DNA of 64,000 nucleotides from Beta vulgaris subsp. vulgaris (GCF_026745355.1 NC_079209.1:10279555-10343554), one strand, 5' to 3'; positions 43,643-57,700 are shown, numbered from the stretch's first letter. Program-made: numbers and translations. Notes: generated by a model not told the origin, from the sequence alone.

Positions 43643-43866
43643 CAAAAAAAATGTAACCATTCATATTTTTTTACGAGGCGCGCATTAAAGAATTAAAAAG
43701 GATCGTGATGCAACTAACATATGTGCATTATATCACATAAAAACGTAGTGTATGCATCGATCAAAAAATCTACATGAGATACTATGCGTTTTCTCATTAA
43801 TTGATAATGTTCATTGACACTACAGTACTGAAAGTTCATTATTAATTGACTTCTATATTATACTCA

Positions 43867-44162
43867 GGCCTTGTTTGGTTGTATATGAGAAGTCATATTT
43901 CTTTGGAAGTTATTTTTTTCATATATTTGAAATTCTTAGGAAATGTAAAATTGTGTTTGGTTGATAGTGGGAAGTAAAACTTCCTATGGAAAACTCTACT
44001 TACCTAGGGGGGCCTAGGTAAGTAACTTCCTCCATTTTGGAGGAAGTAGAACTTCCTAGGAAGTGCAAATTCCCATGATTTTGCCAACCAAACAACTTCA
44101 TATACTTCTACTTCCTAGGAATTTGCACTTCCCATGATTTGTTTTGTCAACCAAACTAGGCC
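43867..44162. mobile_element. MITE, 296 bp, ends GGCCTTGTTTGGTTG / CAACCAAACTAGGCC, TSD TCA
   Basis: Clear inverted ends, flanked by TCA on both sides (43864-43866, 44163-44165). Internal subterminal blocks AACTTCCTAGGAAGT are themselves palindromic. Non-coding. The 3-bp duplication would suit a Harbinger-like element, though TCA is not the usual TWA. Confidence 0.75.
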
Positions 44163-44407
44163 TCAATAGGTTGAACCAAAATACTCTAAAAAACTTTGCA
44201 TACTTGTCATTTGATGTGAAGTAACAAGTGATCAATATTTCAAGTCATATATAGATTTAATTAGGATTCCCTTTTCTGGTACTTAAGTAGAAAAAGGTAT
44301 ATTCTACTTTTCCTATTTTGCATTAAAAAATCGAGTTTTTTTTACACTGGAAAATAATATTTATTAAACACTCAAATAATAATTATTTGCTTAAACTGAG
44401 ATGTTAA
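44163..44407. other. intergenic, no gene seen
   Basis: Short AT-rich spacer up to the A that precedes the Helitron. Confidence 0.4.
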
Positions 44408-46123
44408 TCTCTATTATACAAGGGAAGGGGGAGCAATGATGTCCTCTTTTGAAACGCCTATTTTGCCCCCCTTCCCTTTCTAATTAACAAAAGGAATGTC
44501 AAATCAAAATCAGCACTCAATTAAGAAAGCTACCGAAAATTAATTTACAACACTCACTCACAAATCACTTAAAAGAAGTAACTTTACAAATCACTCATAC
44601 AATTGAGAAGATCACGTTATAAAAATCACGCAAATCACTCAAATAATCAGGAAACTTTATTAAAACTTAAAATTAACGTACAAACTAAAACTAATAACCT
44701 AGAACGTCAATACATACAAAAATATTTACAAAAAAATTACTTACAAATCACTATTCTCAAGAACCATTCACAATTACATACTTACAAAAGTTACCTATAA
44801 ACACAAATTTGAGAAAAACATAAGATTTTGATGGCGATATCACACATTCATCCATCGGCAATTTGCGAACTTCCAAAAAGGTACATAATTCTTTTAACCT
44901 TCAAAATTATTTCACATTGGTTGAAATAATAGCAACTTAGTCGACTGTTATGTAGTTCAAAAATGGAGATGAGAACAATGAGTTCAAAAGGACTTTTATA
45001 CAATCAAACTTAAATTTAATTCATTTTCATATAAAACAAATTTAGTTTTTTCTAAAAAAAATGTCAATATTAAATTTTTTGCAAAAAATCCATGTTCAAA
45101 AATAAATTTTGAAAAACAAAACAATATCAAACTTTTTGCGAACAACTTTTGCAAAAATCCATTTTCAGAAAAAAACTACATTAATTTCCGAAAAGTAACG
45201 ATTTTTATTTTTCTGAAAATAATTCCAATATCAAATTGTGTATGAAAAATTTTAAATTTCATTACAAATATAATTGAAGCTCAAAGTGTTAAAATTTAGA
45301 AAAGGACAAAATTTAAAATGATGACAATTTTAAATATCAATGTGTGAAAACAGAATTTAGAAGTTAGACAAGGAAAAAAAAATTGAAATTAGTTTATACT
45401 TTCCGGTTACAATTTTGGGATCATGGAGAAATTACTAAAATATATGATTTAAGAAATTACCTTTCTTTGTTAGAAAATCGACCCAATTAGATCTACTACT
45501 GCTTAAGACTTGAAATGCCTGATTTTTTATGTTGTTCTTTGATGTTGATTTGAAAATCTATTATTGCATGGATTTCTTTGATGTTGTTCGCAAATTAAAT
45601 ATGTATACGGAGTATTTAGTGTTAAAATTTAGAAAAGAAAATTAGGTTTTTTTTCATCTTTTTGATTTTATGGGAATTTTAGGAGAGATAAGTAAGGAAA
45701 GTTTAAATTTGGTATACATGGGTAAAAGTTGATTTGGGAATTGAAACTTAATGTTGAAGATGAAAGGTGAAAATTGGAGTAAATGTCGATCTCTTGAAGA
45801 TGAAGACCAGAAGGGAAAAAAATGGAAAAAGTGTGGAGAGAGAGAAAGCCACGCATGAATCATGGTATTAAGTGGATGGGTGACTAAAATGTTGTTCCAC
45901 GCATTGCTTATTAGATGGGGAGGGGTGCATCAAAATTTTCTTTGAACAAGTAAGCCTGATTAGACAAGTGTGAAGTGCAGTTCTAATTTCACTAGCAAAC
46001 TTGGTGTTCAACAAGGAAGGAAATTCGTCTATTATGAGACCAGTGCTTATGAGAGTTTTAGCGGTGTAGTTTAGAAGGGGTATTAAAAATATCATCGCAC
46101 GCATCGCGTGCATAAAAAGCTAG
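44408..46123 (+). mobile_element. non-autonomous Helitron, 1716 bp, intact termini
   Basis: It starts TCTCTATTATACAAGG right after an A (44407) and ends AAAAAGCTAG right before a T (46124), as expected for Helitron insertion between A and T without target duplication. A perfect 6-bp stem GCACGC-ATC-GCGTGC (46097-46111) lies nine bases before the CTAG terminus. The 5' start matches the TCTCTAYTATA pattern of plant Helitrons. There is no Rep/helicase. The interior (about 45000-45360 and 45640-46110) has short frames on the minus strand, which I cannot assign to a known gene; they may be captured fragments or noise. Confidence 0.85.
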
Positions 46124-46346
46124 TATTACATATTGTCAGGGTGTTGAAGTTGTACTTTTTTTGTATATGTCACACAAATATTTTATTATAATTCTACTTA
46201 CTAGAAGCTGATTGATGAAAATAATTTGAGTAGAAGCTTATACATTTTTGTGGTCCTAGGCATTTTAAAGAACAATATGTATTCCTTTGTCCTCACTCAC
46301 TCTAGGAATTTTGGTACTCAGGAAGGAATATGCGGCGATTTGGCTT

Positions 46347-46351
<5 letters not shown>

Positions 46352-46438
<87 letters not shown>
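46352..46438. repeat. (TA)n microsatellite
   Basis: About 87 bp of pure TA dinucleotides. It yields spurious YIYI frames. Confidence 0.95.
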
Positions 46439-46441
<3 letters not shown>

Positions 46442-46529
46442 TGAGTAATGGGTTGGTTGATCTTGGTTGGTCTTTGAGTTTTTTTCTTTCTCTTTCTTTT
46501 CCTCCTCCTTACACCTTACATCTCACTAA

Positions 46530-46693
46530 GGGCATGTTCTCTTCGGCATAAAATAGTTGAACTGAACTGAATTGAACTGAATTGAATTGAACTGAACTGA
46601 ATTGAACATAACTGAAATGAATAGTGATATGTGAGAGTAAAAGTATTGTTCAGAGCTGAATTGAACTGAAAATAAGTTGGGGAGAACATGCCC
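46530..46693. mobile_element. Harbinger-type MITE, 164 bp, short copy of the 5647-6699 family, TSD TAA
   Basis: Starts GGGCATGTTCTCTTCGGC and ends CCAACTT-type reverse ATAAGTTGGGGAGAACATGCCC; TAA flanks both sides (46527-46529, 46694-46696). Left and right ends correspond to the right and left ends of the 1053-bp element, so it is inverted. Pentamers AACTG/AATTG run inward from both ends around a 40-bp unique core. Confidence 0.88.
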
Positions 46694-46872
46694 TAACTTC
46701 CCACCAACTCATCTTTTTTTTTTCTCACAATGGTTTGGTTGGTCTTACTTGGTTTTTCTAATTCTCTCTCTTACTTTTGGTGTACTCCATCATATACTCT
46801 CTTTCCTATCCAAAATGTTCTTATTCTTATATAGAGTAGATAATTTTTATTCATGTTTTAATTAGTGATATA

Positions 46873-47104
46873 CTCCCTCCGTCCTCTATTAGTTTACCCC
46901 TTTCTTTTGCACAGAGTTTTAAGAAAAATAATATTGTGGGTCATAGAAAGAAAGAGAAACTATTATTTTATAATAAAGTTGAATGTATGTGTGATGAAAA
47001 GTTTGTGGTCTCATTCCAAAAATAGCAAAAAAAAAAGAAAGGGGTAAACTAATAAGGGACACCCTTAAAAGGAATACGGGTAAACTAATAGAGGACGGAG
47101 GGAG
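46873..47104. mobile_element. Stowaway-type MITE, 232 bp
   Basis: CTCCCTCCGTCCTCTATTAG at the left and CTAATAGAGGACGGAGGGAG at the right are a perfect 20-bp inverted repeat, with TA on both sides. A second internal inverted copy (GGGTAAACTAATAAGGGAC, about 47042-47060) lies near the right end, so the end may have been duplicated. Confidence 0.92.
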
Positions 47105-49689
47105 TATTAATTAATTTATAAACATTTTGAATAATTTTAGGTAGGAGAAAGTTATTAGGAAGGAAAGTAGGTTGTGAAAAAATATGGTAAAATATATTAA
47201 ATTTAGGCTCAATTTATAGATAATTTTTTTTATAGTTGTAATGTAATTTTTTTAAAAAAAAATTATAAGCTGATTTTATTCACTTAAAAACAAAAAAACA
47301 ATCTTGTAAAAAAAAACAACAACAATAAAGCAATATTGATACATATGGCATCACCCCGTTCAATGCTATGCACACCATCCAAGGCATAGATGTTCTAACA
47401 TTCCAGACCAACCAACTCCAAGTGTCAATTGCTCCAATAGTAAAACTAAGTAAAGCTAGTTTACTTTTTGCTAGACCAATCAAAACCAACCCCATTGCTC
47501 ATGCTCTAACTGTGGATTCTATGGTAAGATGAAGGGTCTTGTTAGATCGGAACCTCTCGCATATTAACTAGACATGGGTTTGCGAGCAGACACCTTAAGA
47601 GGGGGGATGGTAAGGGGAATCCCTCTCCCAACTAGTGGGGATCGAATACCCAACCTTAAAATTGAAAGGTTGTTTTCTTATCAAAAAGTCAATCTTAGTT
47701 GTTGCTTCTGAGTTATGTTAAGGTACATAAATTTCTTAATTTTTTTTTCTCTGTATCCATTTTAATAAATACGTAGGTACACCCATATACATTTTTCAAG
47801 ATTACAAAATCTCATACGAGATTACCATAATTCATAATGAGATAAGAGTAACTTGATGTCTTATAATGGTCACTTATCATAACAACGATCTCGTAATTCT
47901 TTTTAATATACAAAGACCAACAAGGTGATCCATTATCTCAAAGTGACTCATTTAACTTACAAAAATGACGTTTCTAGAGTACAAAGTGAAATGATTGTAC
48001 CATAATTTTATTGTGAAACAATTTTACACAGTAATTATTATATTCCTAAATACTTGCAAGTTGCAACACTTTGAAATTTTTAATTATCAACACTTGAGAC
48101 TATATTAAAATTTTAACACTAGTAAAAAGTAATTTAGTCAACTGCCGTAATTAGTTTAATTATAGTGCAGTATATAAATTGGAACATACAAAGTATAATA
48201 ATTTTGTTGTATATGCTAGTGAATGACTAGTGAGCTATTTTGAGTTTTTGACAACGAGTTTCCATGTGAAAAAGAGATTAGTTAAATTAAAGGAAGAAAC
48301 TAACACAGGGACTAATGTTATCTACCCTATAAATTATGTGACATAGACCTAATTATTGAGTAAAAAAAAAGATTCTTCTCTCCTTTTCTCCCTTCTCTCT
48401 ATGAAAAACCTTAGTATGTTTTTAGTTAATTAGGGCCTGTTACCATCTATTTCGATAGCGATATACCTTAATTTTTACTTTTATTCACTTGTTTTTCTAG
48501 TTTTCGTTATTAAAAATCCTTCTTTCCCTGTCTATTGGATTGTTTTTACACAATTGTGTTCTCAGTCTCCACTAGTAGGAGTTTGTAGTTTGATTTGTTA
48601 GTCCCCTATGTCGGAGTTTAAAGTTTGTTTTTTATGGTTAGTTGCAAGAGCACAATTCATTGATGGTTGTTATTGTACAAATTTGCAATCATTTTTGGAT
48701 TTTCGTTTACTATATATACGATCCAATAAAAAAAATCCCGTCTAAGTATTTAAGAATAATAGACGCTCTCGTAGAGCTGATTCAGCCGACAAATGAGGTT
48801 ATGCTATATTGTCAAATCTTGTTCATTATTATCATAGTTTAATCATAGTGGAACTTTATTTAAGCAAGTTAGATTGTGTTTTTTGTCTTTCTTATTGATT
48901 GTAGATGTCATATGACTTCTAATTAATGAAAAAATATATTTCCTCTAAAAAAACCTAATTAGTGTGTGGATTGGAATTTATTTATATGGGTGAATACTGA
49001 ATAGTGGTGTTATAACTTTTGTTAACGGGCCAACCCTCGTTGTGGTTTCGCATCCATTAACTAGGCCCATAAGATAATTGATAGTAGGTAAAATACATTA
49101 TTTTGGGGTGTTTTTTGTATCTTTTTTTTTTTGGTATGGGTGAGTTTGAGATTGGAGTCTTACTTATTGGTTTCCGAAGACATTTATTATATATCCAAAG
49201 TTTTTTTCTCATTTAGAATTCTCCCTATCATGCAAATTTTGCGCATTTGGAGGTTTCAAATAAGCAATGAGCAAACAAATAGTGTGGTGTATATAAAAGT
49301 TGTATGGTTAAGTGCCTCTACATTAGAGTTAGTAATCATATATAGAGACTGTGGTTCTGTTTTTCCCAACTTATTAAAATACATTTAAACAAAAATAAGT
49401 TTCATCAGCAAATACAAGTTAAGTTAAGGAAAAACAAATTAAAGAGAACATAGCTTGTGTTATTTCAAATTTGTGTTCATGTTAAGATATAAACCACTGA
49501 AAAGCTTGATACTTATAGTTACCTTAAATAAATGAGTTGCTTTTATTGATCCCAAACACTTACTCTTTTACTTATGTTATGCTCCGTGTAATTTTGATCA
49601 TCTTTACCTTTTTCAACTCATAATGTCCTAAGAAACAATAATATAAGCATATTCTCAACAAAACTTAGGAAATAATTCAAGAATGACAA
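47105..49689. other. intergenic, no gene seen
   Basis: 2.6 kb of AT-rich DNA. From about 47275 to 47660 the sequence has the look of a retroelement 3' region (A-rich start, then GGGGATCGAATACCCAACC), but no domain is readable. Elsewhere only short frames without recognisable motifs. I see no repeat with clear ends. Confidence 0.4.
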
Positions 49690-51480
49690 ACAAAGCTTAC
49701 TTATACAGGACGCTATACGCTAGTTCAATCTAATCCAAGAAGCCCTACCAACCTATACTTGTTCCTCTTCGCTACTGCCCACTCACAAATTTGCAACACT
49801 ATAGATTCTACACATAGGGCTTTATTCTGGAAACAACACAAAGATAAAAAAGAATCCCCTTAATCGCTTGTAACACTATTTGTTGGCCAAAATCTCATGG
49901 TGGGTTAGGCCTTCATATAACACATCCTCTAAACACAACCCTTATAGTTAAGTTAGGATGAAAAATCTTCACTGACTCAGACATTTTCTAGGTTAAATTA
50001 ATCAAAGCCAAATATATGCCTAGTTGTACTTTTTCTAGTATAATACGAAGTCTAAAGATTCCCCTATATGGCAAAAAATCCTAGTCCAAAGAGAAATATT
50101 GAGGATGGGCATCAGATGGAAGATATGAAACAAAAAAAATATTTTCTTCTGGCTTGATAATTGAGCAACTAATTAGAATGTTATTGAGCTATACACCCTC
50201 ACCATTCTCAAATAAATCTTGATATTAAAGCAACCTTATTCATCATTTTCAATGGTTCCCCGTTCATGGGTTATTCCTAAACTATTCAATCAATGTCCTT
50301 GTCTCCTCTATAGTTAGCCAAAATCAAAGACATACCCCTTCCTACTAATGTAATAGAAGATGTGCTAATTTGACGGTTCTACAAGCCAATGGTCTTTTCT
50401 GTTAAGCTACATGACTAGCTCACAACTTACATGCTTCTCCTCTCTGACAATCTAGATGGATTTGGTCTACATATTTACCCCCTAAATTGTTTATTTTTCT
50501 ATAGCAAATTTGACACAATATTAATGGAGTACGATATATCCTTTGTTCAAGGAAAATCATCCCTTTCAACCATTGTGCCCTCGACACTGTTTATGCAGAG
50601 ACCATTGATTGTTTATACATTTCATGTCCAAATTGGGCCTTCTCTTAAGTCAGCTCTTGGATTGGCATGCAAGTTTTCCCAAATCCAGGATCTCCTCGCC
50701 AATCTAAAGAAGTTGCTCATATCTAAAAAATCATTTCCCAACATTCGGCTTAAATATTAGATCTAGCCATCTCCCGTTCTAAATCCGAAAGGAAATTAAA
50801 CGAGGGCGTTTCACTTGGCACAGTTATCTAAGTGCCACAGTGACTTTTGGCAAACAACAGACGAAGACGTTTGGGAGTTTATGGAAAGAACGGAAGTCCA
50901 TCATCTTTAATCATGAAAAATGGAATAACCTCGGAGTCTTTCACAAAGCTCTCGTTGCTCACAAAGAATGGCGTGTCTCACCACTATGGATCTCCATCAC
51001 TCCTATGGTTCTTCCCTCACTCGACAAATAACAATCAATTATGTTGGTCTCGGAGTCGTCTCCCTTTCATTCCATCAAAGTCAACTTCAATGGTTCAGTC
51101 GAAGATTTCTTAGCAACAGCAGGCGTCATCCTATACGATCATTTGGGTCACTTGGCCCAGTTACAACCTTGGCACTACCTCAATCTTCACCGCCACAACT
51201 CTTCATCATGGCATCATCCTAACTCTTGACGCATGTATCACCAACATCACCACTAAAGGAGATAAATATTACTCATTAATGCAGTAAAAGGAACTTGATC
51301 ACCACTATGGCAACTCACCAACATTATTCATAACATTTGTCTTCAACTTTAACAACTTCCACACATGCGAAATCAGACACAACTTAGGAAAAACAGATTA
51401 AGGAGCATATTGAATAGCTAATGCGAATCACTTAGTACACGGTTCTTTCGATATTCATATTTATAATTACTCGCATTAGG
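49690..51480 (+). pseudogene. decayed LINE, 3' half (RT C-terminus, zinc-binding region, RNase H)
   Basis: Pieces on the plus strand, in changing frames: GRYTLVQSNPRSP and ICNTIDS (about 49705-49815), ALFWKQHKDKK, then CWPKSHGGLGLHITHPLNTT (about 49880-49940), the usual LINE segment after reverse transcriptase; CALDTVYAETIDCLYISCPN (about 50570-50635), the zf-RVT zinc-binding motif; SLWKERKSIIFNHEKWN (about 50875-50925); KVNFNGSVEDFLATAGVIL and YDHLGHLAQLQPW (about 51075-51175), the RNase H N-terminal part, with Asn where the first catalytic Asp is expected; IANANHLVHGSF near 51415. Many stops. The 5' two thirds are missing, as is common for LINEs. It ends about 250 bp before the TYW start codon. 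Confidence 0.8.
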
Positions 51481-51725
51481 AGTTCCTATCAAGCAGAGGG
51501 TATTTAAGTGTTTTTTTTATTCTTACTTTATTAAAGAAAAATTTAAAAAATTTTGATCAAGATGTCGTGTGAAATCAACTTTTGCCCATATTGGAACTTG
51601 GAAGCCTCGCAAGTCGCAACCAGGTTCCTGTAACACCAAAGAGTCCTTAGCCCTACGGCGCCGTGGCTGAAATCCAGTTAGCTGGTACAAACAGAACAAG
51701 CAAACCTCAAAAAAGCAACCAAACT
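51481..51725. promoter_or_regulatory. presumed promoter and leader of the TYW gene
   Basis: Short AT-rich gap between LINE remnant and the TYW ATG. No distinct TATA box. The sequence becomes mixed in composition from about 51590 (CTTGGAAGCCTCGCAAGTCGC), probably the 5' leader. So the LINE fragment sits in or directly above the promoter. Confidence 0.35.
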
Positions 51726-54700
51726 ATGGACTTCGAGAAAAGAAAAGCAGCAACAATGGCAGCCATGAACTCAACAGAAACAGACAAATCTCCCAAAGGC
51801 ACAATCGATACACCAATCATACCTCTCCTCAACACCATAAACAACCACCCTTCCTACTACACCACCTCCTCTTGCTCCGGTCGCATCTCCATTTTCTCTC
51901 ACCTCCCCAACAAACCCAAAGGCGGCACTTGGCTCTTCATCTCCCACCACCCCGTCAACCCCACCTCAATCCTTACCCTTCTCTTTCCCGAGTCACCTCA
52001 CTCGGATGAGTCGACTCAGCCCGACTCGTCCGAGTTGGTGTTCCGATTCGAGCCCCTGATCATCGCGGTGGAGTGTAAGGACGTGGGTGCGGCTCAGTTT
52101 TTGGTGTCGTTGGCTATATCTTGTGGGTTCAGAGAATCTGGGATCACTAGTGTGAGTAGTAAGAATAGGGTGATTGTTGCAATTCGTTGTTCTATAAGGT
52201 TGGAGGTTCCTTTGGGGTGTAGAGGAAGGATTATGGTAGGTCCTGAGTATTTGGGGTATCTTGTGGAGATTGCTAATCAAAAGATGGGTGCTAATTTGAA
52301 GAGGACTCTAGGGTTTTTGGAGGGTTTAAGGAATAATGGGTTTGTTGGGACTGATGTCGTACCCGAGGGCGGGGATGGAAACGGGTTCAGTGGTGGTGTT
52401 GATGGTGATGGTCCGGTATTTGAAGAGGTTGGAGTGTCTAATTTGGACAGAGATTCTGGTAATTTGAGTTGGTTATGTTTGTGAAGTTGTATGTTTGAAG
52501 CTTTAATTTTTGTTATGGAAGTGAATTTGATGTGTGTGGATAGTGTTTTGATTATGTGGTTGGCTTGTTTGGATGATAGGCTATGTTAACAAGAATGCTC
52601 ATTTAGTGTGAATGTAATGCTATGTGTTTGATTCATATGGTTGATATTTTGGGTTTATGACATGGATTTCAAGTCTTTAGTCATGTCTATTGTTGTAATA
52701 CTACTATGTGGTTGCAAATATGTGATCTTATGAAAATCTTTAGGCTAGTTTTCAATTGCTTAAAAAGCTGTGAGAGTAGAACGAACTTTTCAGAAAAGGA
52801 GTCAACACTATGATGTATGAGCGATCTACTTCTTACAGGAGAATGATGGGGAGAAGAGGAAGTGAGCAATTGAGCATGAGGAACTTCCTCCATGTGTAGT
52901 ACCTCATATGGGTTTGTGGGTGGGTGTTGATGTCTAGATTTCTTGTAGTAACACCTCGATCTTGGCAGTAGAATGGGTGTTTAATTGTATCACATCTCTA
53001 TGAAAGAATTGCTTTATTTATGCAGACCTTTTTTTTTTCTTTTTTCTTATTTCTTTTTATCTTGATATGTTTAGACTTTTTATTATCCTAAACAAGGTTC
53101 TGTGTTTGATGCTTTGTTCATTTTGTACAGCAAGGATTTGCTACAGATGTTTTCTTTTACATCCTTTGAAATAAAAAACTTCGTGTACTAGAGGAAACTA
53201 TGTAACTTTCTTGTAGTTGCAAGGAAATAAATTGAAGGCCAGTTGTATTGAAAATTGTACTCAATATGAAAATTTTAGCCAGAGAATATGGTGTTATAAG
53301 TAGCATTTCATGATGGATTAAGTCCGGATCCTATATTCTTATTAGTTATCATCGAGGGAGGTGGAAATGGACTTTGATCGAGATGAGGGAATGAAGCATG
53401 GTTGTATAAACTGTTTTGACATGTCTGATGACTCCAAACTAGAACTCCTCGCATCTCATTGCTATTGTTTTAATCATCAGGAAGTAAGAGAATGTGCTAC
53501 TAACCATTTAAATCTTTAGACCAAATTACACCTTCTCTCATTGCATTTAAATCTGTAAATGTGTTGGTCTGTGTGGTATTATGACAATCAATTATTGATG
53601 ATTGCAGGAAATCTATTCCTCCACTAAGAGAGCTAGTCTGAAATTTTTGAATCATTGACAGGGCCACTGGGAAGTGTCTGCTCCAGTCTAGCCATTATTC
53701 CCATGAAAATTGTTGGAGAACATGCAGAGAGGCTGTTCCTATGGGGTCATTCTTCTTGTACAATATATAATGCTGACCACAAAGAGATTCTGATATATGG
53801 TGGTTTTGGAGGCATAGGGAGACATGCACGTAGAAGTGACTGTTTGCTGCTTGATCCATCATCTGGCAGATTCTCTGTGTTAAATGTTAAGGGCTCTCCA
53901 TCTCCACGTATGGGTCAAACTTCTTCATTAGTTGGAGGTTCAATGATTGTTGTTGGAGGGAGAGCTGATCCTACCAATATCCTAGATGATTTATGGATCT
54001 TCAATATTGAGAAAGCTGAATGGAAAATGGTAGGCAATGCTGGTGACGTGTTTACCCCGAGGTGATGATACCAACTACTGATAGTGTTCCAGTAAAATTT
54101 GCTTTTAAGGATATTTCTCTTATTTGACAAATCAACTTATGTTTAATTTTGTGCAGGCATCGTCATGCAGCTGCTGTTGTGGGTTTGAATATATATGTAT
54201 TTGGTGGACTTAATAACAACACAGTGTATTCTTCTTTACTCGTGCTAGATGTAGATACATTAAGATGGAAGGAGGTTAATGCATGTGGAGATTTGCCCTG
54301 TGCCCGACATTCACATTCATTGGTTGCCTATGGCAATAAATTGTACCTCTTTGGTGGATACAATGGCGAGACAGCATTGGGGGACCTTTATAGTTTTGAT
54401 GTTCAAGAATGCAGATGGACAAAAGCTGAAACAGTAGGAAAGGCTCCCTACCCAAGGTTCTCGCACTCAATGTTTGTGTACAAAGATTATTTAGGAATTA
54501 TTGGGGGTTGTCCTGTCAGACAGCACTGTGAAGAGTTGTCCTTGCTTGACCTAAAAACTTCTTTATGGAAGCACGTGATCTTGGATTCAGTAGGCAAGCA
54601 GTTGTTTGTTCGAAGCACTGCTAATGTTGTCAATGATGATTTGATTGTGATCGGTGGTGGAGCATCCTGTTATGCATTCGGTACGAAATTCAGTGAGCCA

Positions 54701-57700
54701 TCAAAGATTAATTTGCTATCATTGTTAACTCTTGATGATGATAATGTGTCATCCGTGTCTAATGAGAAGCAGAGCACACCTCTATATGTGGATGCTGTTG
54801 AGAAAAGAAACAGCATTAGTATACTTCATAATGGAAGTGAAAAATTATCTGATCTGGGTGCGAGCTTGAATGTGGGTGGCAAATCACCTAGTAGAGATGT
54901 TGGACATGCCAAACAGACTTCCTATTGGGTTCTAAAACTGGAAAAAAGGTATGCTAAATTGGGAAAGGACACACTCAAAAAGTTTGGCTGGTTAGATCTT
55001 GATCGAAAGGTGTATTCCCATGAAGATGGATCTTGCATATATTTCCCTGTTACTGATAAGTTTAATGCTATATTCTCTGACGAGCTATTCCAGAAGAGAG
55101 GGACACTTGAAGTATTGAGTGACCTTAATATTGCAAAATGTTCTATTGATTCTCAAGCCACTGCCTTGGATTTTCTAGTGGCTTGCGGTGCCACTAAGCA
55201 GAATGATGAACTAGTTGCAATGAAGAAAACAGCTATCTCTCCCTTGGAAGCAATGAAGGGAGCTGTGGCCTTGCTACTGAAATATAATGGTCTATCTGAA
55301 GGGCTCTTGGAGCAGCTACCAACCAGGTTCCTCTTTAGATTTGCTTTTTTGTCTAGGTTCTACACTGGATACATATCATCGAGAAACTGTGCTAAGAACT
55401 AATATTAGGGGGAGGGTATTTTAGATATTATCTTCTTTAGTTTACTTGGGGATTAAGTTAGATTGTTTGTTAGGAAAGTAGTATAAATAAAGAGCAACAT
55501 AGAATGTGAAAGGCATGTTGAAAATAGATGAGAAATTGGGAGAGAATCAAGCCTCTTGAAAGCTTCAATATCTTTACATTTTGCTATATTTTCAGTTAAA
55601 AATCCATCAAAGTTCATCTTCTTCCCTTAATATTTCCATTTCAGCACTATAATCTGTCCAAGCTAAGTTGATTCTTAGCAAACTGCTTGGATGGATGTCT
55701 TTGTCTGCAAGATAAAAACTGAAGTTAGTATTCTTTTGCTCTAGGTGGGAGAGGCTTGGTGACATCATTGTTCTCCCTGTCACCTCATTCAGAGACCCTG
55801 CATGGGATACCATAGGCAGTGAGCTTTGGTCTGCTGTTGCTAAAACTCTTGGTGCTCGTCGTCTTGCTCGCCAGGTATGGTGTATAGTCCACTTACTACA
55901 TGAAACGGCGATTCCGAAGAGTTTTCCGATGCAAAATTTTAATTAGGCAAACTTATGCATTTAAATCGAATCTGCCAGAGGTCCATAATCACATTCTCCA
56001 GAAGTTGAGTGAATAAATGTTAAAATTACCAAAATCCTCGTAGGAGTGTCATATCATGTGTAGCTAAATCTTTTGCTATAAGTCAATCTGTCAATGCTTA
56101 TACATTTTGTTAATAGGATCATGTTGCTTCAACTGGAACACGAGACAGTCGTCTAGAGATCCTTATCGGAGATAATGGTTGGGTTGAACATCGTGAAAAT
56201 GGAATACTGTATTGCTTTGATACCACAAAGTGCATGTTCTCCTGGGGAAACCTTTCAGAAAAACTTCGCATGGCCCGCTTGGACTGCAGAGATGAAGTTA
56301 TCGTGGATCTTTTTGCGGGGATCGGATATTTTACATTGCCTTTTCTTGTAAGGTATCTTTGGATTCACTCGCACTCTTATACAACTGGTCTTCTTTTATA
56401 TTTAAAGACTTGTTTGAAATGTTTTTGAATCAATTATGTGCTCTCCTTTGGGTGTGTAATGTATGCGCACTTTTTCTTTGTCTGATTAATCTCTGTCTCA
56501 CGAGATCGTAGGGATCTCTGTCGCACGAGATTGTACGGATCTCTGTCTCACGAGATTGTACGGATCTCTGTCTCACGAGATTGTACGAATCTCTGTCTCA
56601 CAAGATTGTAGGATTGGTCTTGGTTGATGACCGACAAATTATATTGGTGATGGGAAGCTAGGATATAAGAAAGCTATGTTACATATGCAATGTGGCAGAT
56701 TTCAGTTGCGAGAAATTTGAGAACTATTGCAAAACCTAACTATTAGAACATTGAATAAAGTTATAATAATTCCATTGTCGATGACTGTAGGTCTAGATTT
56801 TTGAGTGATTCATAGAATTATTGCATTAACGTCAACCCGTCACCTTTCATTTGCACAAGATTATGCTTTTCTCACTTGGTCCCTTAAAATATTATTAGAA
56901 GATTCTTTTTTTTTTTTTTTGTGTGCTTTGGCTCTTCACACTATAGAGTTGTATATTCTCTCTTTAAGTATCACATTAATAATGCATAATTAAACTTTTG
57001 GTTGATCAGAGCTCATGCTAAATTGGTTTATGCCTGTGAGTGGAATCCCCATGCTGTTGAGGCTCTTCATCATAACCTTCAAGCCAATATGGTGTCTGAT
57101 CGCTGCATTGTACTTGAAGGAGATAACCGGCTTACAGCTCCTAAAGTAAAGCTCTATTTCTTTGATTATTTTCGTAGTTCATGTATTCTTTGAGGTTTTT
57201 ATAAGTTATTCAGTGTTATTAAACTCCTTCATGATTCATCTAATGATTCAAGTCAAATTATGTTTGTTCCTTGATGGTGCACTCTGATGTTCAAGACATT
57301 CCATGGTAAACAAATAGGATACTATTAAATTGTGTGATTTACACATTAAGAACCGACTTAAGTAACAATGAAAAGTAAATTTACTCGCAGAAGCTATTTG
57401 GTGATGTTAATTAATTAAACTTCTTTCCAATAACATTCAGGGAGTTGCTAATCGTGTCAGTCTTGGCCTCCTGCCATCTAGCGAGGGGAGCTGGGTTACT
57501 GCTGTGAGGGCATTAAGGTAAGGGCATCTCATATCTTTCATTATTCCATACTTTAACATCACAACTGATTTGACCATCGTATCTCACATTGTTGCTAATT
57601 TCATGCACTTAGACATCTTTCTCAACTTCTTTGCTAAATTGTTAGTAGAAGAAAATACTCCCTCTGTCCTTGAGTGATATTGGAAATTTGATTGGGGTTT

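Noticed and set aside
45654..46113. minus-strand frames inside the Helitron as a captured gene
   Set aside because: No recognisable domain; kept only as a question in the Helitron finding.
47280..47495. 71-residue minus-strand frame
   Set aside because: Cys/Trp-rich, no domain, sits in A-rich repeat-like DNA; looked like a retroelement tail but nothing can be aligned by eye.
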